Source of the DNA: Trichosphaerium sp. ATCC 40318
Lineage: Eukaryota; Discosea; Flabellinia; Trichosidae
Direction: 5' to 3'
Length of the DNA: 64,000 nucleotides
Assembly: GCA_038496445.1 (NCBI GenBank)
Contig: JALMLS010000414.1
Coordinates: forward strand, 124,001-188,000
In this document: piece after piece, positions 45,813 through 57,206 of the stretch
How positions within the stretch are numbered: position 1 is the first letter of the stretch
Layout: each line of letters starts with the position of its first letter
Notes under the pieces: generated by a model
Seen by the model: the letters and a program-made list of their open reading frames with translations, nothing else
What the model was told of the DNA's origin: nothing
The model's database searches: none
Position numbers and translations under genes: made by a program

Positions 45813-47156
45813 TTAGCAGTCATGCCAAGTTACTGTAGAGACATTTCTATTTGATAAATCCACATAAACGCTTGCATACTCAAACTCACGAGTATAAACC
45901 CACGTGTTTGAAACACGTTTTGCTGGTCCTTTTGGAGCTCCAAGTTTACACTTCAATTGAGGATAAAAGTCAACTGGGCATGTGTGATCTGTTCCAAAAG
46001 GTATGAAATCAGAGATATTCCACCATAGAGAGTATCCCCACCAATGATTCTCTTCAGCAATAAGCAAAAAATACGATACAGCATTGTTGAAATAATCAGC
46101 CATCATTTTTTGTAGTCCCTTTGTCGTTTTAGGTATAGTGTTGTTAGGCCAAGTTTGAGGATGTATAATGGGTCCAGGCCAACTCTTGATCTCAAGAGTA
46201 CGATCAGCGTTCTTAGGGGAACCGATGATATCAAAGAGGAGATGCTGCATAGCTTCAGGTTTCATTTTACCTGTCTTATGATCTAGGAACTGAAGAATGG
46301 CCGTGTGATCAACCATTGATGCTGATGCGCCTTCCAAGTGAAGACTTAGAGCGTAGTCTGAATCTAACGCGTTCATTAGAGCTATTTGATTATTACCTAG
46401 TTTATCTAGCTCTTCTTGTAATTTTCCTATCATTGCTCCTTGTGCTTTGTTGTGAGCATCGCTTTGCTCTGGTGTTAGGTCAGGAATTGTCTTATTAGAC
46501 GTAGGTATATCATCAAGGAAAAACCCGTCGATAGCTATCTTTCCATTGCTGAGTGTTTGTTTGGCTAGATCCAACAAGTGACCAACAAAGAAGTCGACAA
46601 AATCTTGGTTTGTAGGGTCGAACAATGGATAATCTAACAAATGAGGTGAGTACAATGCGCACGTGCGAATTTTTTACTTACTATCTCTGTACAGAATTTT
46701 TCCGTCGTCACCGTGAAGAGACCATTCATTTTGGTTGTGTAACCATGTTTTTGACGCACTAGAACACTCAACGACTTGCTGTGCTTCATCTGATTTGTAG
46801 TAGAAAATTACTCTGACATTCGGATTAACCGCCTACAAAAAGTCGTTAACGCTAGTTTACAACAGAATGTACTACTACTGCGTTACCTTTAATTCTGTTG
46901 CTGCTTTCAACACAGCTGCTTCCATTGTAGTACCAACAGCGAAAGATCCAAAGCAATTTCCAAACGTGATAATTTTAAAGTTTGTTGCCATAAACTTTGT
47001 TTGTTCCTCTGTTATCATACCACTTGCGTTCTTACCATGCATGTACAACATATCCGATAAAGTATCCCATGTATGTACCCAGGGCTTACATTCGCACGTG
47101 TGGAGTAATAGTATACTTGCTATTACAGCAAAAAGACAATAGTGTAGCCTTAGCAT
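45813..47156 (-). CDS. Secreted GHL15-type (glycosyl hydrolase-like) protein
   Basis: Three exons (46887-47156, 46682-46832, 45813-46633) join in phase to about 413 residues. The ATG at 47156 starts a signal peptide (MLRLHYCLFAVIASILLL). Features are an early WDTLSDMLYMHGKNASG, a middle NPNVRVIFYYKSDEA with WSLHGDDGKILYRD, and YPLFDPTNQDFVDFFVGHLL, then IAIDGFFLDDI. The last places an Asp-rich catalytic-like motif on a TIM-barrel strand, as in the putative glycosyl hydrolase family GHL15. The C-terminal part has WWGYSLWWNI. The substrate is unknown. The few Cys and the signal peptide indicate secretion. Confidence 0.8.
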
Positions 47157-48989
47157 TGTAGTAACCAAAAAAGACTGCGTTCTGACTAAGGGGTGTATTT
47201 GTCCGATGTAGACTTTTCGATTACATGTGCCGATAAACTTAAAATGCTAAAAACAAGCACAAAGTCCTTTTGTTGCGCGTTTCATTCATGGTAGAGCACA
47301 TGTCGATTTTCATTTAAACTGGTACATTTTTATTTGGCTAAGACCTTTTTATTGAATACATTACGCCCACAGACAACTACAAAGCAAATGTAGATAAAAA
47401 GAAAAGTTTGGAAAAGAGCTACTAGAGCCTTATCGTCCAATAGCTCCTACAAACAACACAACACAGATTGGAGGAGAAACTATCTCTTGGCTGCACTGCT
47501 TGTGTGTTTTTAGCTTTTTGCCTTTTGTTGTATTCAACTATTGAAGAACTTGAACTATATATTGATGCGGAAGGAAAAAGGTATTGGGTATTGCAACTTT
47601 TGTTTTATTTCTGGTAGAACCATTAGACAAAGTTGCAGCTTGTTTCATCTTTATCACCTTTATACTGTTATATTAATTGAATAAACGCAACAAGTGATTA
47701 GACACCTTCATCTGTAATGCAATCACAGTAATTTAGATCAATTGGATAAAACCCAGTTAGTAACTTTTACACCTACATCTGTGACTGAAGCGTTGGCAAG
47801 GTTGATTGTATGTACACCTTTTAATTCTTTGACACCTTCATCCGTGGCTGATGTGGAGTTAAGGTAAATCTTCACGCTGTCAGGTTAATTAATCCTGCAT
47901 CAACAAGTAGTTTTGTACAAGCACACGATTGTTGAGACTGAAAATACATATTTGTGCCTACATATTGTGAAAGTAGCTGTAAACGCACTTCGATCTTTTT
48001 CTCGCCTCCGCTTTGGGGTCCTTGCTATGTTCTAACCAAGGGCGTACAGATTGATATTATGCAAACTACGGAACATAGTACTAAGATGTAATAGCTCACT
48101 GGAGAAACGCGACACCAGTCATTCATAACTTATTCTCAATGGCATGTTTTTTTGTGACACGTGATTTACCATACGTTTTTTCAGAAACGGAATTGTTACA
48201 CATGATAAATAAACGCTTGTGACGTGTGAAAGCTTGTATTGGGACTTCAGTAACAGATGATAGGATAAAAGGACTAAAGTCGTACATACCTTTACTCTTA
48301 GAAATACTTCTGTTACACACATTGGCAAAATCAAGTGCTTGATATTAATGACCTGAAGATAATTCAGTAACAAGCACTGTATCAAATGAACCTGTAGACA
48401 TGTTCTCGTGTTAAAGAGGTGCATACAGATGAGACTTCATTTGCATGGAAGGCTATCATTCAGTAATGTTAACGTATTTGCCACCATCGCCTTTATAGAA
48501 CAAGCTAATATGTAAATGTCAGGCATGCTTACCAAATCACATAAACGTCGGTTCACTTTAATTAGATAGCATGACAACCACTAGTAAAAACGCAGATAGA
48601 TATGACAGGATAGTAATAGAGTAGTCAGAACGAACTAAGAAATCCGGATGCAATCAACAGGTTGAGTTGATTTTAAACGACAGCGGTTCGGTAATACAAT
48701 GCAACTAAAGGCTCCAACATGCGAAATGAAAGTTCTATTTTGAGTACTTTGAGTGCACATGCTCTACTATCCTTTGTACTGCTACTGGTACCCATTAGGT
48801 ATACGTTCCATAAAGGAAATGTTTTATTGTTACTTGCAGTACAAGCGATGGCTTAAATTAAATCATAGTTTATTAACTCACATAGCACCACAAAAGGTAA
48901 GAAATCAAACAAACCAACAGGCAGTGCAGCCAAAATGCCTGTTTCCAATATACGTACCAAAAGGGCCCATAATATTCATTTTTAAGTAA
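47157..48989. other. Largely empty region with one LRR relic
   Basis: Apart from the LRR relic at 47694-47865, this 1.8 kb shows no gene that I can support. Short open frames at 48119-48424 (minus) and 48753-48989 (plus) lack splice partners and family resemblance. Confidence 0.4.
47694..47865 (-). pseudogene. Relic of a TDEG leucine-rich repeat gene
   Basis: On the minus strand the sequence reads TDEGVKELKGVHTINL, then ASVTDVGVK, followed by stops and a broken repeat. It contains about two and a half repeats with no F-box part, and is plainly a decayed fragment of the family. Confidence 0.75.
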
Positions 48990-49012
48990 TTTACCATCAC
49001 TTGACCACTCTT

Positions 49013-49670
49013 TTAGCTCACCATAATACTCTCCCTCCATATTTTCTTAAGCTGACCATTCTCGTGGTAATTCTTAACTTCTTCACAGTCTCTTTTCAAA
49101 CTACTTAGCTTGTGACTGTTAATCTGTCCAGTATAATAATAGGTCATACGTTCATGTTTAAAATTGCGGTAGTCATCTATTTCCTGTACTACCATGTTGT
49201 TGTTGGCATAGAGGCAGTTTTTTACAAATACTTGGATGCCATTGAGGATAATCAACACAGTTGATCCTTTGTAGAATTGCCACTCCTTATACTCTCCTTC
49301 TATCTTACCATCTTTGTAATAACACCTCATCATGAGACTGCCACAAATCCACCTTTTGTTAACTCCATGTAGTTTACCATGTCTCCAATTATCTTCAGCC
49401 TAAGTTTTTTATTACTTTCCTAAAAAGGTAATACAAGAAATTCTCAATTACCGAGCAATGTCTTTTTTCTTCTCTCCCTACTTTTGTAGTGTATTGCTTC
49501 CACTTGCCATGTTTTCTCAGCTCAGAATCGAATCTTGTCATCATTGCGGCGTGTTTTGATAACAGAGGATACACTTTATAAATGCTCAAGTCGTCATCGA
49601 TGATATCAAGCTGTAGCTCCACAGGAAGGTTCAATAAGTGGCAAATAGGCAGTTCCGAAGCATTTGTCAT
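49013..49670 (-). pseudogene. F-box-like / MORN-variant gene, degenerate
   Basis: The ATG at 49670 starts an F-box-like head (LLNLPVELQLDIIDDDL, then PLLSKHAAMMTRF). An intron of about 54 nt joins it in phase to repeats: WRHGKLHGVNKRW, GKIEGEYKEWQFYKGS. The frame runs to a stop at 49013, but the last repeat breaks there. In the next frame GEYYGELKEWSSDGKLL continues to about 48970. As in the gene at 3532, the lesion is a deletion within a repeat unit with loss of frame. Several repeats are also irregular in length. Confidence 0.6.
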
Positions 49671-50158
49671 CTATTTCTTGCAGTTAGCGTAGTTTTACGT
49701 TAAAAGCGCTTACTTTTGTTTTCTTAGGCGTCGTTTAGTCTTTTGATGGTTTGGTTAATGGCGGGAACAGAAATAATCAAAACTTGACGTTGGTTGACTT
49801 AACAGCTGAGTGTTGATTGAAGCTCAACTCTACATTTTTACGAGTTGGTTTTGACATGGTAAGTTGATTTATTGAAGCTCGATGCTACTGGTAACTACCA
49901 ACGAAGCCACTAAACCTTTAAAGTTCTTTTATTATGCGTTTCTCAGAAAATACTTACAGCGCTTTACAAGTCTACATTTGGTAAAATTTAGACTGAAGTG
50001 CATGGCAAGCGCTTAATGGCTATTGCCAGTTAAAAAGAATAAAGATCTGCTTTGCACATATGCAATCATGTTATGCGGTTAATGCAACACATGTCCTGAT
50101 TCCAAAGACCCAAACCGACCTATAAAGATCTACTACAATATATAGTTGAAGACAACAT

Positions 50159-50569
50159 CTAAACAAACATGATACCGTGACTGTTTGTGTAGACAAGAGG
50201 TTTGTTGTAGCCTTGAGGTTCTGCGGAGATGTCGCCATCACATGCCATGATACACTTAGAACGGCCGTTCCAGCATCCTTCGTTTCTGGCGTAAGCTAGT
50301 TGACACTATTTCCTTTCAACTGAATATAATATAATACCAGAATACGCGCACTACCTGAGAAAAGAAGTTAGCACCTGCAAGACTTCTTTGAATCTATAGT
50401 GGACTAACACTTGCGTACAAATACCTATTGAATACTCTGAACTTCCTTGATACTGTGGGTTTGATACAAACGAGATTTGAGTACCAAACGTGTCAGAGTA
50501 GCTACTACACCAAACAGTATTCGGGCAGCCACTTGCAACAAGCATAGTGGAACTAGACGCAATATTCAT
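50159..50569 (-). CDS. Small two-exon protein of unknown function
   Basis: Exon 1 (50355-50569) and exon 2 (50159-50285) total 342 nt and give 113 residues plus stop in one phase. The first exon starts MNIASSSTMLVASGCPN and has a Cys at each end of a Ser/Tyr-rich stretch. The second gives NEGCWNGRSKCIMACDGD and ends near NSHGIMFV. Five or six Cys are spaced as in a small disulfide domain, but no signal peptide is evident. No family recognised. Confidence 0.55.
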
Positions 50570-51288
50570 GCTAGAATATTAATAGATGAAGACAGCGAAT
50601 CATAGCTGTCACGTGTTTAATCCTTTTTGCTGAATAGCCGAGATTGACTTTAGAAGCAAGCGAGATTATAAGCTGCTAGGCTTCAGTGAAAGTATCAGAA
50701 CACGTGCATATTCGAGTTTTCGTGGATAACTGCAGCTGACAACATTGTAGAACGCTACATTCAAATTTGTTAAGTCTCTCTACTGATACTAGCAGTAGTA
50801 ACAGTTTGAAACATGTTTGCAAAGCAGCACATGTTATGGCTTGCGTTGGTACAACAAGGACTGAATTACAATTGGTTGAAAAATCAAGGACTGCGATTGA
50901 AACAGTGTAGGAATGAAGACGTGCAGTATATAAAAAATGTAGCACACAGAAGATCAATTACAACAGCTGTAAGTTTAAGGTATAGTAGTGTTTATAATCA
51001 TTTGATGGCTACAACATTCTAAAAAAAGCGCCAATTCTTGCTAGATCGTCTGACAATGACAGCACATCGCAATGGTCAACCTTTCAGAATAGCTAATGAA
51101 TGTAAACTTGTTTTCGGAACAGCAGTTTTATTTCTCTTTGGTTTTAATGCTTGTGACTTACAACAGCAATAGTAAACTCAGTGTTGTTCAGACTATAAAA
51201 TTTATTTGCTAGCAGCACGGCTACAAAGTTTAACATTTCAAGGCAATCTTTTGGACAACGTGAGATTGTATACAAACAAACGTACAAT
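50570..51288. other. Short open frames on both strands, no firm gene
   Basis: The plus strand at about 50780-50910 has an open stretch containing HVCKAAHVMACVGTTRTELQ that reads like an exon, with AG acceptors before it. An overlapping plus-strand frame starts at 50813 and a minus-strand frame covers 50676-50957. I cannot tell which, if any, is used. Confidence 0.3.
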
Positions 51289-52098
51289 TTAGACGTCTTC
51301 CAGCTTTGATCCATTAACATAAGTCCAATGACGTTCCAATATACCATCACGATTCCATGTCTTATATTCTCCATGTAATTTACCCTTGACAAAATAACTA
51401 CTCTCCTTCAATTTACCATTTTTATGCCAACTCTCATACTTCCCTTCTCGTTTCCCATTGACATACTCACTGTGTGATTCAGGTTTACCAGTATCATACC
51501 AAGTGTTCGAATTGCCTTCTAGTAATCCATGTGAGTAAGTACAATCTGCCTTCAATTGGCCGTTAGCATGCCACTGCTTGAACTCTCCTTCTCTCTTATC
51601 TTTAACATAGTTTTCCTTAGCTCTCAGCTGCCCATTAGAGTGCCACCTTCTGTGCTCTCCTTCATACTTCCCATTGACGAACTGGAAGTGATTTTTAATT
51701 TGACCATTCTCATGCCAATCCTTTAAATCTCCTTCCAGTTTACCTTTAACAGTATAAAACTGAGACCATAATTGACCGTTGTAACTCCAAGATAAACTCT
51801 CTCCATCGAGTACACCGTTATCAAAATAATCCTTTCCCCACATCTGCCCATTATCGTAGCATTTTATACATTCACCATGTTGCTTTCCGTTGAGGAAATG
51901 AAACTTACGAGATAATTTACCTTTTCTGTATTTCGTCCATTTTCCTTGCTTTTCAAGGTTCTCATTAAATCGTGATGTAATTGCGGCTTGTTTTGATAAT
52001 AAAGGCCATTTAATGAATAAATCGTGATCATAATCTGTTATATCCATGTGTAGCTCTACTGGAAGGTCCAGTAGACGTTTACCATAGACGAGTTTTTC
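51289..52098 (-). CDS. F-box-like / MORN-variant repeat protein, intact repeats
   Basis: The main exon starts after an acceptor at 52098. It carries the F-box-like head LLDLPVELHMDITDYDHDLF and WPLLSKQAAITSRF, then a GKWTKY hinge, then ten MORN-variant repeats such as GEFKQWHANGQLKADCTYSH and GKYESWHKNGKLKESSYFVK, to a stop at 51289. No stop or frameshift interrupts them. An upstream exon with the initiator is expected. A Met inside the F-box (at 52047) could also start translation but would cut the domain. This is the longest intact member of the MORN group here. Confidence 0.72.
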   Translation of the reverse strand, partial: EKLVYGKRLLDLPVELHMDITDYDHDLFIKWPLLSKQAAITSRFNENLEKQGKWTKYRKGKLSRKFHFLNGKQHGECIKCYDNGQMWGKDYFDNGVLDGESLSWSYNGQLWSQFYTVKGKLEGDLKDWHENGQIKNHFQFVNGKYEGEHRRWHSNGQLRAKENYVKDKREGEFKQWHANGQLKADCTYSHGLLEGNSNTWYDTGKPESHSEYVNGKREGKYESWHKNGKLKESSYFVKGKLHGEYKTWNRDGILERHWTYVNGSKLEDV

Positions 52099-52495
52099 CT
52101 GGTAAAAGTAATTAGTTCAACATATTTAAAACAATTACGGCCTACGGTATGTTGTTCACCCAACATCTGTAACATGCTAGAAACTAAAGACTTGATTCGT
52201 TGAGTTGTTACAGAAATATGGATGAAGAAAATCACCCTGCTTACTTTAAAAGACTTTACAGTAAAATCTTTCAATGAATTTTGTTGTAGCAGACTTATCA
52301 GTTTCTTTGATGTTTATGGTAAACGTATGGTTATCTTTTAGCAGACGTATTATTTGATTTGGTCACATAATAACGAGACCACTTATCCACATATTATGGA
52401 AATTATATAAAACGTTGTAGCTGCTACTAAAACATTTACATTTATTGTAAAACTCTTTTAAATCATCCATGTGTATCGTATGATAAGGCGTTTTA

Positions 52496-55400
52496 CTAAC
52501 AGAATGGAGTCCAAGTACTGGTATCCAGCATCTTCTCATATGCTAGTGCTTGAATACGTAGAGGTTGTCTTGTTGGAGCACTTGGTATATCTCTTGGTTT
52601 TAATTGTATCATTTTTTGTCCTGTTATCCTTTTTGCAATCTCTTTACGGTCTTTTACTGGAATTCCTTTGATTTGAGACAAGTCCAACTAAACACGTGAG
52701 ATCAAAGCACAAACCAAAATGGTAGGAATGAAATGATGGAGTTACCTTGGTGAGATTAATACAGTGCTCTTCAATTTGTTTCAGTGTGACTTGAGTGATG
52801 GATGTACCTTTGAGACTCAAACATAATAAAGAACAAAATGGGAAACTTTCAAAAGTTCTTTTGAATGATTTGTCATTGAGTTTACTGTTCCCGTCAAGCA
52901 ACAGTGTCTTGAGATGACACATTGGTTGATCACCCCATTTTATCATGGTTAAATGATATAAGTTGATCAATGAGAGAAACTGTAATTGAGGTGTATTCAG
53001 CTCCAAATATTCAATAAAGCTTTCCGACAATTCTATATAAAGATTATGATTTGTAGATTAAGGTTAACGTACTCAATGTTTTCAAACAGGCGTTGGTTAT
53101 GGATAGTTGTTCACCATCAAGGCAACGAACTTCAGAAACAATAAGAGATGCTAGGTTATCAAAGTTCTCAATTGTTTCAGAGAAGATAAAGCAGTTAACC
53201 TTTACATCAATTATCTCAATATGTGTCACATTTCCTGTCCTTCTTGAAAAATGAGGAAACATACTGTGATTTCTTAGATACAGCTCTTTCTAAAAAAGAT
53301 TAATAACAGAACAAGTGTCTATGGTGGTTAAAGAGGAATGCTTGCTACAGTTGATCTACTGCTCATGTTGTTGTGCATCAAATGATCAAGCTCAAAAAAT
53401 GTTTGTTGTTGAAAGTTTACATACCAGAGAAGGACAATCAATCGTTGCATACACTGAATATTGGTCTTCACATTTATTCGCAATGTATTCAATTTTATCA
53501 TGAGAGATGAACCAAGTGATATTGCTTTTGAATGTGATGTATTTGGTCGTTGGAAAGCTTGTTATATACTTCACACCATCACCCGAACCCAAAGATATAT
53601 ATTCCAGTAATGGACAATTTACAGACACATTGCTAAATATGCTCATCACTTTATACATATGCAACACCCGCAGTGATGGCCTAAACATTTTTATGACATC
53701 TGGATTCAAGGAATTGAAGCCAAATGAAGCAATTTGTAGGGATGGATAGTTTGTGTCTTGTACAGCACGATTTAAATATAATCGCTTGAGATTTGGTGCA
53801 TCAATTGTTTTCTTTTGGAAAAGATAAGTCAGAGTATAGCAAAGAAAAAAGAGAAAACCTGACAAAAGTAACTTACAACAGACTCTCTGATGCACAAGAA
53901 CGTTTCAAGTGTGTCCGACTTAATAGAATCTAGTATAGTGCAATTCTCCAATTTCAATATTTTAAGTTGTTTAACAATCTTGGGAAGCACCTTTGTAATA
54001 ATAAGAGTGATTCCTATTCTTAAACAAAGGAACTACCTGTACTTACTTGTTTCAAGTATTTACACCGACCAAGTTTATCAACAAGTGATAATGCCTTGAG
54101 ATTTGGCGTTACAAACTTGGTAAATACATCCCGTCTCCGGCCTATACCAGCCACCTGAAGTGCCCTAAGTTATTTCAGAAAAAATTTAACAACAATCTTA
54201 TCATTTGTTTAGTTACATTACTTGTGGTAAGTTCAGTTCCATTAATTCACTTCCCATAAGAAATAGCTCTAGTATACTCAGACTTGGCATGGTTGCTATT
54301 ATATCAAGCATTGATTGATGACGTATTGAAATTCTCAAGTGTTCCAACCTTTTTTGTGATTGTAGTTAGTTGTTTAAAGTTCAATCCTAAAGAAGCACAT
54401 ACCCACTTAGTCCAAGTTCTTTAAAGTTTTTTACCTCTTCATTGCTTTTAATATGTAAATGATATTTCAAAGTCTTCAGTCGCTGCAACAGTCTTCTTTT
54501 TTTGGCACTTGAAAAAAAAAAAACAGTTAGAAGTCAACCACTATTTTTGTTTAATCTTTGTCATACTCATTGCTGTACTCCAGAAGCTTTTCCTCAAGTG
54601 GCTTACACAACAAAAAATCCAGGTATTCAATAGGACACTCTGACATTATTGCATCAAACCAGTCCCATGTGAACTCAAACAGTATTAAACATAACCTATA
54701 TATTGTTTAACATACCTTGAGCTTCAATGTTTGACCACCCATTGTCTATGATTGTACATTAGATCACAACAAGTAAAGAATATAAATAAGTTTAATTACC
54801 AACGATTTGAGATTTTTGTAATCCTTTGCCATTTTCTTTAATACTGTGAGGTCAGAAGCAAGCAACTTTTGTTTTTTGATGATCAATGATCCAATAGACA
54901 TCTTATTTGGAACCTTTTTAAGTACGTTTTTGAGATCCTCTAACAAGAAAACCAGTTAGTGAGACATTTGAATCAGTTCCTTTTTAAGAAACAAACCTTG
55001 TTTTAATAAATACGTACTTGTTATTGTTAGACTTTTAAGCAAATGTGCTTCACACATGTCAAACCAATATTTACACGTTGATCTACATGCCACGTGATCA
55101 GAACTTTCTAGAAACTTGATAATATGTACAAGTACTTCCAGAGGAACACCGTCATTCACCTATTATGCACAACAGTAAGATGAATCACCAAATAGAAATA
55201 CATTACGAGACATACATAACATAATGTATTTGTGTTTGTCAAATCTTCTTGTTTTCTCTTGGTACCAGGCTGGCGAATATCATCCGTATCGGCTTTAATC
55301 TTCTCGCTTGTTTTTCGTTCCTGTAAAAGAATTAATCAGAGAATGCACGTCGTACAAACCAACGAGCGAACATAAAGCGAAACAACTTCAGTTTTCGGTT

Positions 55401-55588
55401 TAAAAGACGTAAGATCTATATTTGCATTACATCAATCCGAGAATCGAAGACAGCACTTGTACAAACCTAAAGAGATATTTACGTACTGGTTTTATGCTAA
55501 ACACTTGTCTTTGCTTTGAATAAAGCACATTGCGAAGTTTAGAGATTTCTTGTAACAGCGATTTGCGTAAATCTAGATTAAACGTCAT
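52496..55588 (-). CDS. Large F-box / leucine-rich repeat protein
   Basis: The ATG at 55588 begins a helical exon (MTFNLDLRKSLLQEISKLRN). The next exon (ERKTSEKIKADTDDI) and then the F-box (VPLEVLVHIIKFLESSDHVA with RSTCKYWFDMCEAH) follow in phase up to about 55015. About ten later exons encode irregular leucine-rich sequence: MSIGSLIIKKQKLLASDLTV, LRVLHMYKVMSIFSNVSVNC, LQFLSLINLYHLTMIKW, SLLCLSLKGTSITQVTLKQI. The last exon ends at 52496. The whole is near 800-900 residues, a typical FBXL receptor size. Not every join was checked. Confidence 0.7.
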
Positions 55589-55720
55589 ACTCTAGATCCT
55601 CACGATGTTTTTAGCGTACCAGCGCTAATAGAGAGTGTTTTCTTTATTTTTGCGGTTGTTAACGCCATTAATTGTTTTCCGTTTAATCCAACCTCTCTAA
55701 ACGCGATTTAGTGTAATTAC

Positions 55721-56199
55721 ATGGAGTACAGCGTACTTGGCACTATTAGCGACTTCCCCAAGGCCTACATTGTCCAACCACCCACACACCTCATCTACAG
55801 ACCAGTACGTTTCCATAGTGTAGCTTGCAGGTGTAACTGTAGAGCAATTAAGCAACACTAAGGCAAATGTCACGATTTGTAATTAAAAAAAGGTGCAATA
55901 TGGTTTCCAAGCCTGAAAGCAGCGTATCAGTCTTATCGGTATTAACAAAGTGCTACAATTGATTGAGATACATCACGCGAGGTTTTAACCTGAATAGCGC
56001 TATTTTATTTTAACGCTAAGCTTACTTTCTAAAAGGCCATTCCCGGTTTGTAGTACTCACGTGACTTTCTGTACTTATGCTCACATGAAGTACTCCCGCC
56101 ACAAGGATACACTAATGGCAGAGCTTGCAGAGTTGCAAAAGGCTATCTATGCTCACAAACCAACTCGAAAAATAAGGCTTAGCGCTAGCACAAAATAGC
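55721..56199 (+). CDS. Possible small multi-exon gene
   Basis: An ATG at 55721 opens MEYSVLGTISDFPKAYIVQP in 28 codons ending at a GTACGT donor. A second coding-like stretch at about 56040-56199 (HKDTLMAELAELQKAIYAHK) ends at a TAG. The two phases do not match directly, so a middle exon is needed. The first exon shares its first residues (MEYSV) with the gene at 34098, which may be chance. Confidence 0.35.
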
Positions 56200-56394
56200 G
56201 TTATTTCAGGTCAAATCCTCGATCTTGAACAAGAAACAGCACTTTATTTCTTGAACACCATAGCACCCAGTAATAGTTTCCTTATTTTTTCGATCTTCTT
56301 TTTTCGCTTATTTTCCATAAGTAAGCGGTCAGTACAACAAAAAAAGCACATCAAATACTCTTAGTCTACACAAAACACTAATTGAAGAGCGAAT

Positions 56395-57206
56395 ATGGCA
56401 TCACTAAACCCAAGAGATGACGAATACACTGGCATTAATATTTCAACGGATACAATTCTATACAAACGACAGAGAAGGCGTAAAATTGGTTATTGGATAG
56501 CTTTTGCTTTTACGACTACAGCTCTCGTATTTTCATTCTTCGCCATGATTGCGCCTTCCTGGCAGGTAGAAATAAAGTACATGTCTCAAAATCAGCTTTT
56601 CTTTTTTGGCAATCCCACGTGACAAATCACATGAGTTACAGTTTTTTTTTTTTAGAGGCTCCAGGCACTTTGGTTTACTGTGGGGATCGAGCAATAGCAC
56701 TTCGTTCGCGTTACCTACTGAAAAGAGGTTAGAAAGACAAAACGGCTTTTTTTTTCGCTTCGTTGATTCGTAAATAGGTCTGCAGGCGTCGTAGGCTTTA
56801 TTTTGTTTTTGATTGCATTCATATGGGGTATAATCGCTGCTGTATACTATATTTTAAAGGCTGTCAATAGGTACGTCAAAAGGTAATGGCTTAGTAACAT
56901 TGAAATGTATTAGGAAGAGTATCAATTTAAAATTTAAAGTTGCATTACTTCCGTGGATGCAAAAAATGCTGCTAGGAGCTATTACTACAAGTACAGTATT
57001 CTCTCTCGGTGGTATGATTGCTTGGGCTGGATTGGTAGGCTTCAATGGCTATAGATTTGGGTACACAACAGACAGCAACAGATAAAAAGATTGATTGTTC
57101 GTTTTTTAGATATTGTTTCTACTTTGAACTGTTGGCCATACTACTTTCCGTAGGCGCTGCAGTGATGATACTACTTCGGAAGAGAAAAACAATTTCATAC
57201 GTGTGA
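56395..57206 (+). CDS. Four-helix membrane protein, claudin-like topology
   Basis: Five exons join in phase from the ATG at 56395 to a TGA at 57204. The four hydrophobic segments are IGYWIAFAFTTTALVFSFFA, GVVGFILFLIAFIWGIIAAV, MLLGAITTSTVFSLGGMIAW and CFYFELLAILLSVGAAVMIL. The N-terminus is cytoplasmic-like and basic before the first helix. The first outer loop is short, with PSWQ and one Cys, and the C-terminus ends RKRKTISYV. The layout is that of claudin/tetraspan proteins, but the claudin W-GLW-C-C signature is not complete. Introns are 50-90 nt. Confidence 0.72.
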
